Shown here one piece after another: positions 6,564 through 14,657 of a stretch of 19,486 bases of DNA. Position numbers and translations under genes: made by a program. Numbering within the stretch: the first letter of the stretch is position 1; each line of letters starts with the position of its first letter. The DNA lies in the NCBI GenBank assembly GCA_946549155.1, contig CAMNQN010000035.1, forward strand, positions 1 through 19,486, given 5' to 3'. The notes beneath the pieces were generated by a model. The model was not told the origin of the DNA, ran no database searches, and saw only the letters and a list, made by a program, of their open reading frames with translations. The DNA comes from an uncultured Lachnospiraceae bacterium (GTDB lineage: Bacteria > Bacillota > Clostridia > Lachnospirales > Lachnospiraceae).

Positions 6564-8213
6564 ATGAGAAAACAAAGAATTGCAGGACGCTTCTGCATCC
6601 TTTTCGCTGCTCTGTGTCTTGGAATCAGCACCCAGGCAGCAGTGGCGGAGGATGGAGTGAGCCGGGCTTATAATGAGGCGGTGAAGCTGGAGGATCAGCT
6701 GGACGGCTTTGATGTGACGGTGAAGAGTGTGGTCAGCATTGCCGGGCAGGCAGCGAAAGCGGAGAAAACTGTGAAGATTCAGGCAAATGGACTGCAGACC
6801 GAAGGAGGGCTGCAGGCGGCGGTTGACGTGCAGACCTCCGATGGAAAGAAACAGCAGTATTACAAGGATGGCTTCTTCTATTCCAATCAGAGCGGAAAAG
6901 ACCGGAAATATGCCATGAATCAGGAGACCATGGTGGAGCTTTTAAATTACTATGTGTATCTGGATTTTGAAGCTCAATATCTGTCCATGCTGGAGCGGAG
7001 GGAGAACGGGGATGGTTCGGCTACCTATTCTTTCGCTGCTTCTCAGGAGACAGTGGGGGCCTATGGGGATAAGCTGCTGGAGGGCGCCCAGGAGGAGCAT
7101 AGGATTGATATCGTTTCCCTTCAGGGAACGGTGGAAGTGGACCCGGAAGGCATGATTCAGGAGCGAAAGATTGAGATGGCTTACACCGTAAGGAGCGGCG
7201 ATACGCCCCAGCTGTGTATCCTGAATTCTGACGCGGTGTTTCACCGCACTGGAACGGTCTCTGTGAAACTGCCGGATCTGTCCGCCTACGGGGAAAAGGA
7301 GGAGAATACTCCGGCGGTGGGGCTTACAAAGCTCAGCCAGACCCTTTATGCCACCGCTGACGTAAACGTGCGGGCGCAGAATAATGTGACCTCCGCGGTG
7401 CTGGGCGGCATCCCGGCGGGGGATACCATGCAGGAGACGGGCTATACGGAGGATGGCTGGATTCAGATCAGCTACAACGGCGGGACGGCTTATGTCAGCG
7501 GCGCTTATGTCAGCACCTCAAAGTCGGTGATTCTGAAAGCCATGAGCGGCGCCATGTACGCCACCGGGCAGGTGAATGTGCGGGACGCCTATTCCACGGA
7601 CAGCCGGATTTTGGGCGTGCTCTCTGCTGGGGAGAGCGTTTCCACCACTGGCTATACGGACAATAACTGGATCGAGATCAGCTACGGCGGCAGAGCTGCC
7701 TATGTGTATGCGGATTACCTTTCCTGGGATGCTCCGGTGGAAAAGAGAAATACCTTCAGCGGTTACCTGGAAGGAAATGTGCTGGATGCTGCTACGAATG
7801 GGCTGACGGTGCAGACCAGCAACGGAAGCGAATACTATATTTATACCGCGGACGCTTACAAAAATACCGTGGACGGCATTTTGCTGGGGGATTGGATCGG
7901 CGTGTCCTACACCTTCGACGGCAGCAATTATCTGGCTACCGAAATCGACGATTATAACGATCACAACTACAATTACAATTATGACAGCGGTAATGTGATG
8001 AATGACAATAACGATGATTACGGTTATCAGGACATGGAATCCTACGGCACCGTGATTGCTTATGGCATGTCTGCCATCACTGTGGCGCTGGATAATGGAA
8101 TTACCTTGAGCGCGGCGAAGGAAAATGTGTCGATCTATGGCGATCTGTATGAGGGCGCTTATGTTTTGGTGGACTACATCGGCGACTATATGTACGAGAT
8201 TACACAGATTTAA
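6564..8213 (+). CDS. Exported protein with two SH3b domains and duplicated C-terminal beta modules
   Basis: The 549-residue protein starts 12 bases after the previous stop, with GGGGG and AGGA upstream. A signal peptide ends near AVAED (26-30). Residues about 31-240 form an unrecognised domain, perhaps of the DUF6612-like lipoprotein type (FDVTVKSVVSI... YYKDGFFYS). Two SH3b units follow at about 259-317 and 330-387, both with VNVR(A/D) and a NGGTAYV/GGRAAYV end. Two short related beta modules follow at about 398-461 and 492-547, both ending in a GD/GA-[WY]-[IV]-x-V-x-Y and T-E-I/T-Q-I pattern. They are separated by an Asp/Asn/Tyr-rich linker (463-490). No enzyme motif is seen; a wall or ligand-binding role is inferred. 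It clearly belongs with its upstream SH3b neighbour. Confidence 0.8.
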   Translation: MRKQRIAGRFCILFAALCLGISTQAAVAEDGVSRAYNEAVKLEDQLDGFDVTVKSVVSIAGQAAKAEKTVKIQANGLQTEGGLQAAVDVQTSDGKKQQYYKDGFFYSNQSGKDRKYAMNQETMVELLNYYVYLDFEAQYLSMLERRENGDGSATYSFAASQETVGAYGDKLLEGAQEEHRIDIVSLQGTVEVDPEGMIQERKIEMAYTVRSGDTPQLCILNSDAVFHRTGTVSVKLPDLSAYGEKEENTPAVGLTKLSQTLYATADVNVRAQNNVTSAVLGGIPAGDTMQETGYTEDGWIQISYNGGTAYVSGAYVSTSKSVILKAMSGAMYATGQVNVRDAYSTDSRILGVLSAGESVSTTGYTDNNWIEISYGGRAAYVYADYLSWDAPVEKRNTFSGYLEGNVLDAATNGLTVQTSNGSEYYIYTADAYKNTVDGILLGDWIGVSYTFDGSNYLATEIDDYNDHNYNYNYDSGNVMNDNNDDYGYQDMESYGTVIAYGMSAITVALDNGITLSAAKENVSIYGDLYEGAYVLVDYIGDYMYEITQI

Positions 8214-8234
8214 TCGCGAAGAGGAGGAAAGAGA

Positions 8235-8999
8235 ATGGGAGGGAGAAGAAGGGCAGTGTCATTCTTTATATGCCTGGTGTTGGCGGCTGTGATGGCGGAA
8301 ACTGTGTGGGCGGCCAAGACATTGACGGTAGGGGTGCGGGATGACATTATGCATTTTGGATATTTGAATCCCAACACAGGAAAATATTACGGGCTGGAGA
8401 TCGATCTGGCGGAGAAGCTGGCGGACAAGCTGGGGTATGATACGGTGGAGTTTGTCACGGTAGATCCGGATAACCGGAAGGATATGCTTTTAACCGGCCA
8501 GGTGGATTGTTTGATCGCGGCTTACTCGGTGTCTGAGACCCGGCTGCAGAACTTCGATTTTTCCCCGGCATACTATACGGATTACAGCAGCATCATGGTG
8601 GAGAAATCCTCTCTGTTTACCAGCATCACCGATCTGGTGGGAAAACGAATCGGCGTGTTGAAGGGTGTGAATACAGCGCCGAAGCTGGTCCAGAAAATGA
8701 TTGAGATGGGACTGATGACGGAAGATGACGCTAAGGGAACGATTCTGGTGGATATGGATTCCTATGGGGAGGTATCAAAGGCCCTGGAGGAGGGAATGGT
8801 GGACGTGGCCTGTATGGACGGCTGCATCGCCAGAGCCTATATGGAGGATGACCGGGAAATTCTGGAGGACAAGATCGGAGAAGAAACTTATGCGGTGGCG
8901 ACTCAGAAAGATTCAGAATTGAGTGCTCCTATGGCCGCGGCTGTTCAGGAATTGCTGGACGATGGCACGGTGGAAGCACTGATTGAAAAATGGAATTAG
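8235..8999 (+). CDS. Orphan family 3 extracellular solute-binding protein
   Basis: This 254-residue protein has a signal peptide (1-26, cleavage near VWAA) without a lipobox cysteine and a full SBP family 3 fold. Landmarks are GLEIDLAEKLADKLG (53-67), YSVSETRLQNFDFSPAY (97-113) and DVACMDGCIA (190-199). R103 matches the arginine that binds the amino acid carboxylate in GlnBP-like proteins, and D195 matches the acid that binds the amino group, so an amino acid-like ligand is plausible. No polar amino acid permease or ATPase is in the window. The next gene, 12 bases on, is a channel with external sensor domains, which suggests ligand presentation to a sensor instead of import. GAGGAGG is about 8 bases before the start. 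Confidence 0.85.
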   Translation: MGGRRRAVSFFICLVLAAVMAETVWAAKTLTVGVRDDIMHFGYLNPNTGKYYGLEIDLAEKLADKLGYDTVEFVTVDPDNRKDMLLTGQVDCLIAAYSVSETRLQNFDFSPAYYTDYSSIMVEKSSLFTSITDLVGKRIGVLKGVNTAPKLVQKMIEMGLMTEDDAKGTILVDMDSYGEVSKALEEGMVDVACMDGCIARAYMEDDREILEDKIGEETYAVATQKDSELSAPMAAAVQELLDDGTVEALIEKWN

Positions 9000-9011
9000 G
9001 AGGACGAGAGG

Positions 9012-11954
9012 ATGAAGAGGCTGAGGGGGAAGATGGCTGCCGCGTTTTTGCTGGAGGTAATCTGTCTTGTGGTGTTTGGCTGGTTTCTGATGCAGATGCA
9101 GACCAGGCTTTCCATGGAGAATCAGCGGGAAAATACCCAGGAAAAGCTGGATACCATGCAGCAGGTGATTGATGATGCGGACGCAGTGGCGGCACAGAAT
9201 GAGGCCAGCTACGACGAGGTATATCAGGCCAAAGCGGCCAGCGTGGCCTATATGGCGAACTATGACCAGAGCTTTGCGGTGACAGATGCCAAGATGAAAG
9301 AGCTGGCCAAGCTGATGAACGTGAATAACATTTTGATTCTGGACCGGGAAGGAAAGCTTTTGGCAAAGGCGGAGAAAACGCAGGCGGATTATACCGTTTC
9401 CCGGTACAACCAGCTTCGGACTGTGTTTCAGACCGGAGAGCCTTCCCAGGCCTTTGAGGTGGAGATCGACGGCACGGTGCGGCGTTATTACGGAGCGAAA
9501 ATCAATGAGAAGCAGCAGGCGGTGATTGCGCAGGATCCGGAGGAGCTGGAGGCTTTACAGGCGGATACCTCCTCCTGGAGGAGTATTCTGGGGAAAATCA
9601 GCGTAGGCTTAAAGGGCTTTTGCTTCGCGGTGTCCAACCAGGACTATACCTTCTTATATCATCCGGATGAGGAGCTGGCGGGGCAGGATTCTTTGGACGC
9701 AGGCCTGTTGGCGGAGGATCTGGCGGACAATCATTTTGCCTGGATGACCATAAACGGAGAGCGGTTCTACTGCGGAGTGAAGAGCATCCCGGCGGACGAT
9801 GCCTTTGTAGTCTGCGCGGTTCCCGAGGAGGAGCTTACCTCCTCCAGAAATATCACCGTGGCGGTGGTGCTGTTTATCTTCTTTGCCGTGATTACCACGG
9901 TGGTGGTGTATTCTGTCCTGATTTTACAGGAGCAGCAGAAGGAGGGAGAAGCGGAGAAGGGGCGGGGCTTTGGCTACAATGAGGTTCTGGGACGGAAGCT
10001 GCTTCCCTTCTCCGGTGTAGGACTGTTGCTGGTTTTTGTGGCTTCTTTCTATATGCAGACCCTTTTTTCCCTGTCCCTGCGCTCCATGAGCAATCGCCGC
10101 CAGGTGCAGGAGGTGGGCGATACTCTGGCGAAAAATCAGGAGGATATGGAACTGGTGACGGCGCAGTACAACAGCAGGTATCTGAACAAGTGTCAGACGG
10201 CGGCGTACATTCTGAGCGCCAATCACCAGCTCTGGACAAAAGAGGATCTGGGGCGGCTCTCCCAGGCCCTGGGCGCGGAATTTTTACTGATTTTTGACAA
10301 AAATGGGGATGAGGTGGTATCGGATTCCTCTTATGTGAATTTCAGCATCAGCGATAACCCGGAGGATCAGTCCTATCCTTTCGGCAGTCTGCTGCAGGGC
10401 CTGGAATACTATATCCAGGAGGCGCAGCCGGATCAGATTTCCGGAGCCTACTGCCAGTATATCGGCGCACTCTTAAGGGACGAGGAGGGGAATGCGGATG
10501 GATTTGTGCAGATGAGCGTGATTCCGGACAAGCTGGAGAACGCTTTGCAGACCACCACGCTCCCGGCAGTGCTTGGGGGCGTGAAGGCCAGTGCGGGAGG
10601 CTTTGCCTTCGCGGTGGACAAGGAGACCCAGACTTTTTCCTACTACCCGGAGGAGCGTATCAATGGGAAGAGTGCGCTGGAGTACGGCATGGAGGAGAAA
10701 CAGCTTCGGGATGGCTACTGTGATTACATTACTATTGACAACCAGAAGTATTTTGCTTCCAGTCTGGAGACGGATAACCAGTATATTTATGTGGCGGTGC
10801 CCCAGAACCGGCTGATGGCTGCGCGCCTTCCGGTGACCCTGGCCAGCGGCGGGGCCTGTCTGATCTGTCTGCTGCTGGTGTTCCTGCTGCTGACCTTTGG
10901 CAGAATCCCGGAGGGGAAGATGGTGGAAAAGAAGGAAGAGGAAGAGCAGGGGCCCATGGTAGATGTGGTGATGCCAAATGGCTCCAAAGGGAAGTCGGAG
11001 GCGGCGGCCAACCGGTGGTCTAATTCCGGCATACGCTGGAAGCAAAAGACGCCGGAGCAGAAGATTGCGGCCCTGCTGCAGGTTATCATCGGAATTTTTG
11101 CCGTGGTGATTTGCTTTGCCGCACTGAATAAGGAGCAGCTCTTTGAAAGTGATTCGATTTTCCGCCATATTATTGACGGAAATTGGGAGCGCAGCCTGAA
11201 CGTATTTGCCCTCACCGGATGTATCCTGATTCTCTGTGTGGGGATGGTGATTGTGCTTATCCTGAGAGGGATTTTACAGCTTTTGTCCCGGGCCATGAAC
11301 GCCAAGGGCGCCACCATCTGTCATCTGCTGCGCAATCTGGTGAAATATGTGTCGGTGATTGCGATGCTGTATTACTGCTTTGCGCTGTTTGGAGTGGATA
11401 CCCAGACCCTTCTTGCCTCCGCCGGCATCCTGTCTCTGGTGATTGGCCTTGGGGCGAAGGAGCTGGTGTCCGATATCCTGGCGGGACTGTTCATTATCTT
11501 CGAGGGAGAATTCCAGGTAGGGGATATCGTCACGGTGGGCGACTGGAGAGGAACGGTCCAGGAGATCGGCGTGCGCACCACCAAGATCATGGATGCCAAC
11601 GAAAATGTGAAGATCATCAGCAACAGCGCGGTCAGCGGAGTCATTAACATGACCAAACGCAATTCTCACTGCTATTGCGAACTGAGTCTGGCACTGACAG
11701 AGGATATGACGCTGGAGCGCGTTGAGAGCATTCTGGAGCAGGAGCTGCCAAAGCTGAAGGAAAAGCTGCCGGAGATTCTGGCGGGCCCGACCTACAGCGG
11801 CGTGTATTCCTTAAGCGGCAGCAATGTGAATGTGCGGCTGTCTGCGGCCTGCAATGAAGAAGAGAAAGCGATCCTGGGACGGAAGCTGACGAGAGAGATG
11901 AAGTTTATCCTTGACCGCTACGGCATTACGCTGAATTCGGCCAGTCACTCCTAA
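9012..11954 (+). CDS. MscS-family channel with two tandem extracellular sensor modules
   Basis: This 980-residue protein is far longer than a minimal MscS (~280). TM1 (8-29), an external sensor (30-278) and TM2 (280-304) form one module. TM3 (331-353), a second external sensor (355-600) and TM4 (603-628) form another. The sensors look Cache/PAS-like and related to each other: GFCFAVSNQDYTFLYHPDEE (202-221) matches GFAFAVDKETQTFSYYPEER (530-549), and FVVCAVPEEEL (265-275) matches YIYVAVPQNRL (591-601). A cytoplasmic acidic linker (about 630-680) leads to the MscS part. This has helices at about 685-705, 728-758 and 770-794, the pore helix from about 797, then FQVGDIVTVGDWRGTVQEIG (834-853) and VKIISNSAVSG (866-876). 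AGGAGGA (8998-9004) overlaps the previous stop. It probably gates ion flow in response to ligand, tension or both (inference). Confidence 0.85.
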   Translation: MKRLRGKMAAAFLLEVICLVVFGWFLMQMQTRLSMENQRENTQEKLDTMQQVIDDADAVAAQNEASYDEVYQAKAASVAYMANYDQSFAVTDAKMKELAKLMNVNNILILDREGKLLAKAEKTQADYTVSRYNQLRTVFQTGEPSQAFEVEIDGTVRRYYGAKINEKQQAVIAQDPEELEALQADTSSWRSILGKISVGLKGFCFAVSNQDYTFLYHPDEELAGQDSLDAGLLAEDLADNHFAWMTINGERFYCGVKSIPADDAFVVCAVPEEELTSSRNITVAVVLFIFFAVITTVVVYSVLILQEQQKEGEAEKGRGFGYNEVLGRKLLPFSGVGLLLVFVASFYMQTLFSLSLRSMSNRRQVQEVGDTLAKNQEDMELVTAQYNSRYLNKCQTAAYILSANHQLWTKEDLGRLSQALGAEFLLIFDKNGDEVVSDSSYVNFSISDNPEDQSYPFGSLLQGLEYYIQEAQPDQISGAYCQYIGALLRDEEGNADGFVQMSVIPDKLENALQTTTLPAVLGGVKASAGGFAFAVDKETQTFSYYPEERINGKSALEYGMEEKQLRDGYCDYITIDNQKYFASSLETDNQYIYVAVPQNRLMAARLPVTLASGGACLICLLLVFLLLTFGRIPEGKMVEKKEEEEQGPMVDVVMPNGSKGKSEAAANRWSNSGIRWKQKTPEQKIAALLQVIIGIFAVVICFAALNKEQLFESDSIFRHIIDGNWERSLNVFALTGCILILCVGMVIVLILRGILQLLSRAMNAKGATICHLLRNLVKYVSVIAMLYYCFALFGVDTQTLLASAGILSLVIGLGAKELVSDILAGLFIIFEGEFQVGDIVTVGDWRGTVQEIGVRTTKIMDANENVKIISNSAVSGVINMTKRNSHCYCELSLALTEDMTLERVESILEQELPKLKEKLPEILAGPTYSGVYSLSGSNVNVRLSAACNEEEKAILGRKLTREMKFILDRYGITLNSASHS

Positions 11955-12018
11955 GACAGCAAAATCCCGGAACAAAAAAGCAGATAAAAGCGGCGGAGGA
12001 TACAGGAGGGGGAGCTTT

Positions 12019-13260
12019 ATGGAAAAGGAAAAAATGGAGCAGGAGCAGCAAAAGGGAATGACATCGCCGACGGAATGGCGGTATCTGGATTTGAAGCCGG
12101 AGAACGGGGAAATTTTCATCAGCCGTTTTGAGGAGGCCAGAGGAGGAGAGGAGGCGGAGGATGACCCGGGGGAGATGCCCCTGCATTACGCTGCCCTTCA
12201 TTTTGGCGGAGGAGTCTGGGAGATTGAAGATACCAGCACCAAATTTGGGGTTCGGGTCAATGGGGAGAAAATAGAGAAAAACCAGATTTTAAGGGAGCAG
12301 GACGAGATTTGCATCGGGGACACCCAGTTCTATTTCCTGGGGACCCAGTTAAAATACAGCCATCGCCAGTATACAGAAAACCGCCTGTCCATCCACATTG
12401 AGGAGCGCAGCGTCTGGCAGCTGTTCAAGAAGCATACCCTGCTTAAGGACATTGACCTTACCATTTATCCCGGGGAGATGGTACTGCTGCTGGGGGGCTC
12501 CGGCGCGGGAAAAACCACCTTCATCAATGCTGTCACCGGCTATGAGAAGGCCAAGGCCACGATTTTGGAGGGAGATAAGGACATTTACCGCAACTACAAT
12601 CAGCTCAAATACAATATCGGGATGGTGCCCCAGCAGGATCTGCTGCGCATGGACGATACGGTTTACATGACGCTGATGAATGCGGCCCAGATGCGGATGC
12701 CGGTGCATTATACCCGGCAGGAGAGAGAAAGACGGGTGCAGGAGCTTCTGGCCATGTTTGGCCTGGAGAGGGAGGCGGAGGAGCTGGTGAGTAAGCTTTC
12801 CGGCGGCCAGAGAAAGCGGCTGTCCATTGCGGTGGAGTTTGTGGCCAGCCCGGATCTGTTTATCCTGGATGAGCCGGATTCTGGGCTGGACGGCGTGATG
12901 GCCAGAGAGCTGATGGAGTATCTGCGGCAGATTGCCGATGACCGGAAGATCGTCATGGTGATCACCCATACGCCGGACCGGGTGATCGATCTCTTTGACA
13001 AGGTGATTGTGCTGGCCAAGAGCACTGGGGATCATGTGGGCCATCTGGCCTTTTACGGAGGGGTGGAGGAGGCCAGAAGCTTCTTCGGAAAGGACAGCAT
13101 GGAGGAAATTCTGCTGCTGATGAATTCCAAAGAAGAGGGAGGCCAGGGACTGGCGGATGCTTATATCGAGAAATTCCGGCAGTTGACGAAAAGCCAGGGC
13201 CCGGCGGAGGCTTCTGTTGATCCGAAGAGGGAAGAATCGCAGATTGAGGAGGATGTATGA
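12019..13260 (+). CDS. FHA domain-ABC transporter ATPase (ABCG-like)
   Basis: The 413-residue protein has an N-terminal FHA-like domain (about 20-108; HYAALHF, then DTSTKFGVRVNG and LREQDEICIGDTQFYF) and an ABC ATPase (about 122-360). Walker A is GGSGAGKTT (159-167), the Q-loop is VPQQD (203-207), the signature is LSGGQRKRLS (260-269), Walker B is LFILDEP with E285, and the H-loop is THTPD (H317). FHA domains normally bind phosphothreonine; Mycobacterium Rv1747 is a known FHA-ABC exporter regulated by Ser/Thr kinases. Here the usual Ser-Arg before the FHA histidine reads MPLH, so phosphopeptide binding is uncertain. GGAGGGGGAG (12005-12014) precedes the start. It overlaps the membrane gene by 4 bases, and the two form the exporter. 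Confidence 0.88.
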   Translation: MEKEKMEQEQQKGMTSPTEWRYLDLKPENGEIFISRFEEARGGEEAEDDPGEMPLHYAALHFGGGVWEIEDTSTKFGVRVNGEKIEKNQILREQDEICIGDTQFYFLGTQLKYSHRQYTENRLSIHIEERSVWQLFKKHTLLKDIDLTIYPGEMVLLLGGSGAGKTTFINAVTGYEKAKATILEGDKDIYRNYNQLKYNIGMVPQQDLLRMDDTVYMTLMNAAQMRMPVHYTRQERERRVQELLAMFGLEREAEELVSKLSGGQRKRLSIAVEFVASPDLFILDEPDSGLDGVMARELMEYLRQIADDRKIVMVITHTPDRVIDLFDKVIVLAKSTGDHVGHLAFYGGVEEARSFFGKDSMEEILLLMNSKEEGGQGLADAYIEKFRQLTKSQGPAEASVDPKREESQIEEDV

Positions 13261-14201
13261 CGGAAGAAAAGCGGCTTTTGGGGGATGGAAACAGGCATAC
13301 CGGAAGACTGGGTCAGGTGAGGATTTACCTGGGAAAGCTGTTTCGGATTTTCATCCATGAGAAGGACTGGAAGGTGCTGCCCATGGCGGCGGTGATTGCT
13401 TTTATGGTGGCCTATGTGGTGGGCCGGAATATGTTTCTCAATATGGAGGGGACGAAGATCGGATCGCTGGCCTTTGTCTGCTGCTGTATCTGGAATGGCT
13501 TTTTTAATTCCATTCAGGTGGTGTGCCGGGAGCGGCCCATCATTAAGCGGGAGCACCGGGCGGGACTGCATATCTCCGCTTATCTGGCGGCTCACATGAT
13601 TTATCAGGCTTTTCTCTGTCTTTTGCAGGTGGTGATTACCCTGGCGGTATACTGGGCGGCCGGCATCACCTTTCCCGGGGAGGGACTGGTGACGGGACGG
13701 TTTCTGCCGGATATCCTGATCACCCTGTTTTTGATCACCTACGCTTCGGATATGATGGCCCTGATGGTATCCTGCATCGTGCACACCACCACCTCCGCTA
13801 TGACGGTGATGCCCTTTCTCCTGATTGTGCAGCTGGTGTTCGCCGGGGTGGCTTTTCCGCTTCATGGATTTCCGGAAAAGCTCTCCAATGCCACCATCAG
13901 CAAGTGGGGAATCTATGCGGTCTGTACGGAAGCCAATTACAACAGCCTGCCCTCTACGCTGATTATGCGGGAACTGCAGATGCTGCGGAGCATTCCTGCG
14001 GTAGAGGAGCTTTATGAGGCGCTGGATGCGGAAAACCGGGAGAATCTGGAACGCTTCACGGCCCAGTATCTGATGGTGGAGCAGTACGACTACCGGAAGG
14101 AGAATATCCTGAAGGAGTGGGGAATCCTGCTGGCGTTCGCGTTGCTGTATGCCGGAGTGGGAGTGGTCAGCCTGGAGTTTGTGGACCGCGATAAGCGATA
14201 G
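13257..14201 (+). CDS. ABC-2/ABCG-type transporter membrane subunit
   Basis: The 314-residue partner of the FHA-ABC ATPase starts in an ATGA overlap. About six membrane helices are seen: near 41-60, 68-88, 108-135, 150-178, 181-203 and 290-308. A larger external loop (about 205-285) lies between the last two, as in ABCG permeases. The sequence CRERPIIKREHRAG (90-103) resembles the connecting-helix region of ABCG/ABC-2 permeases (usually an RE..R..Y motif) that contacts the ATPase. The cargo cannot be told from sequence; lipids, peptides or wall precursors are possible. It ends the six-gene block; no classical terminator with T-run follows immediately. Confidence 0.82.
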   Translation: MTEEKRLLGDGNRHTGRLGQVRIYLGKLFRIFIHEKDWKVLPMAAVIAFMVAYVVGRNMFLNMEGTKIGSLAFVCCCIWNGFFNSIQVVCRERPIIKREHRAGLHISAYLAAHMIYQAFLCLLQVVITLAVYWAAGITFPGEGLVTGRFLPDILITLFLITYASDMMALMVSCIVHTTTSAMTVMPFLLIVQLVFAGVAFPLHGFPEKLSNATISKWGIYAVCTEANYNSLPSTLIMRELQMLRSIPAVEELYEALDAENRENLERFTAQYLMVEQYDYRKENILKEWGILLAFALLYAGVGVVSLEFVDRDKR

Positions 14202-14465
14202 TGGGGGGGCGTGTTTTATTAATTGCCCTTCCTGCTGTTCCTAGTAAGCTTTACAAAATCACGCCGAATGTAACATCCTAAGCAGAAAATGCCTGATTTG
14301 CGTAAATTGATATCACAATGGCGATAAAAGACAAACTATCCAGTCCACGGGGGCTTTTAGCTCAGAATTTGTCACTATACGATCAATTTCAGATATTTAC
14401 CGCCCAATATGTCATATTTCGTTCGATTATTATAAATCCAGCGAACTTAATTTTATTTTAGTCCC
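14202..14465. other. AT-rich intergenic region before the Mn riboswitch promoter
   Basis: No supported gene is seen. The region is clearly more AT-rich than its surroundings. An imperfect inverted repeat joins GGCGTGTTTTATTAA (14208-14222) with TTTACAAAATCACGCC (14250-14265) and could fold after the exporter operon. A perfect palindrome AATATGTCATATT lies at 14406-14418 and might be an operator. A 47-codon open frame at 14318-14461 has no ribosome site and is not called. Confidence 0.5.
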
Positions 14466-14494
14466 TTGACGGGAATTTTCATCTGTGTTATAGT
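14466..14494 (+). promoter_or_regulatory. Sigma-A promoter of mntP riboswitch transcript
   Basis: TTGACG (14466-14471) and TATAGT (14489-14494) are spaced by 17 bases, a near-consensus housekeeping promoter. Transcription would begin around 14501, just before the aptamer. Confidence 0.8.
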
Positions 14495-14503
14495 TTCGGT
14501 TAT

Positions 14504-14593
14504 GAATAGGGGAGTAGCTGGCGCAAATGATGCGTGATAAGGCCAACATCCTGGGAGTTGTCCCTGGCTTTGTTTTAAACAGCGAGACTTATC
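14504..14593 (+). ncRNA. yybP-ykoY manganese riboswitch aptamer
   Basis: The class signature AGGGGAGTAGC is at 14508-14518. Helix GCGCA...TGCGT (14521-14535) follows, then a second half with CTGGGAG...CCCTGGCTTTG (14551-14572) like the conserved GGCUUUG side of known members, and AGCGAGAC at 14581-14588 where others have AGCAAGAC. P1 can form between ATAGG (14506-14510) and CTTAT (14588-14592). This class binds Mn2+ and controls mntP and related exporters. The P1 3' strand is also part of the terminator stem, which fits a Mn-on transcriptional switch. Confidence 0.88.
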
Positions 14594-14624
14594 TGTTAAT
14601 ACGACAGGTAAGCCTCGCTTTTTT
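14581..14624 (+). terminator. Riboswitch expression-platform terminator
   Basis: AGCGAG, CTTA and CTGT (14581-14596) pair with ACAG, TAAG and CTCGCT (14604-14619), with two small mismatches and a 7-base loop. Five more T residues follow. CTTAT is shared with aptamer P1, so Mn2+ binding should prevent termination. Confidence 0.85.
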
Positions 14625-14657
14625 ATGCCCTGTTTTTACCAAAGAGGAGGAAAACGT

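Noticed and set aside
8235..8999. Import-type ABC transporter system
   Set aside because: Only the binding protein is present. The ABC genes downstream are of ABCG/ABC-2 export type, not polar amino acid import type, so they are not its partners.
14318..14461. 47-codon + strand frame in the spacer before mntP
   Set aside because: No ribosome binding site precedes the ATG, the composition is not protein-like, and it ends just before the promoter. Probably chance in AT-rich DNA.
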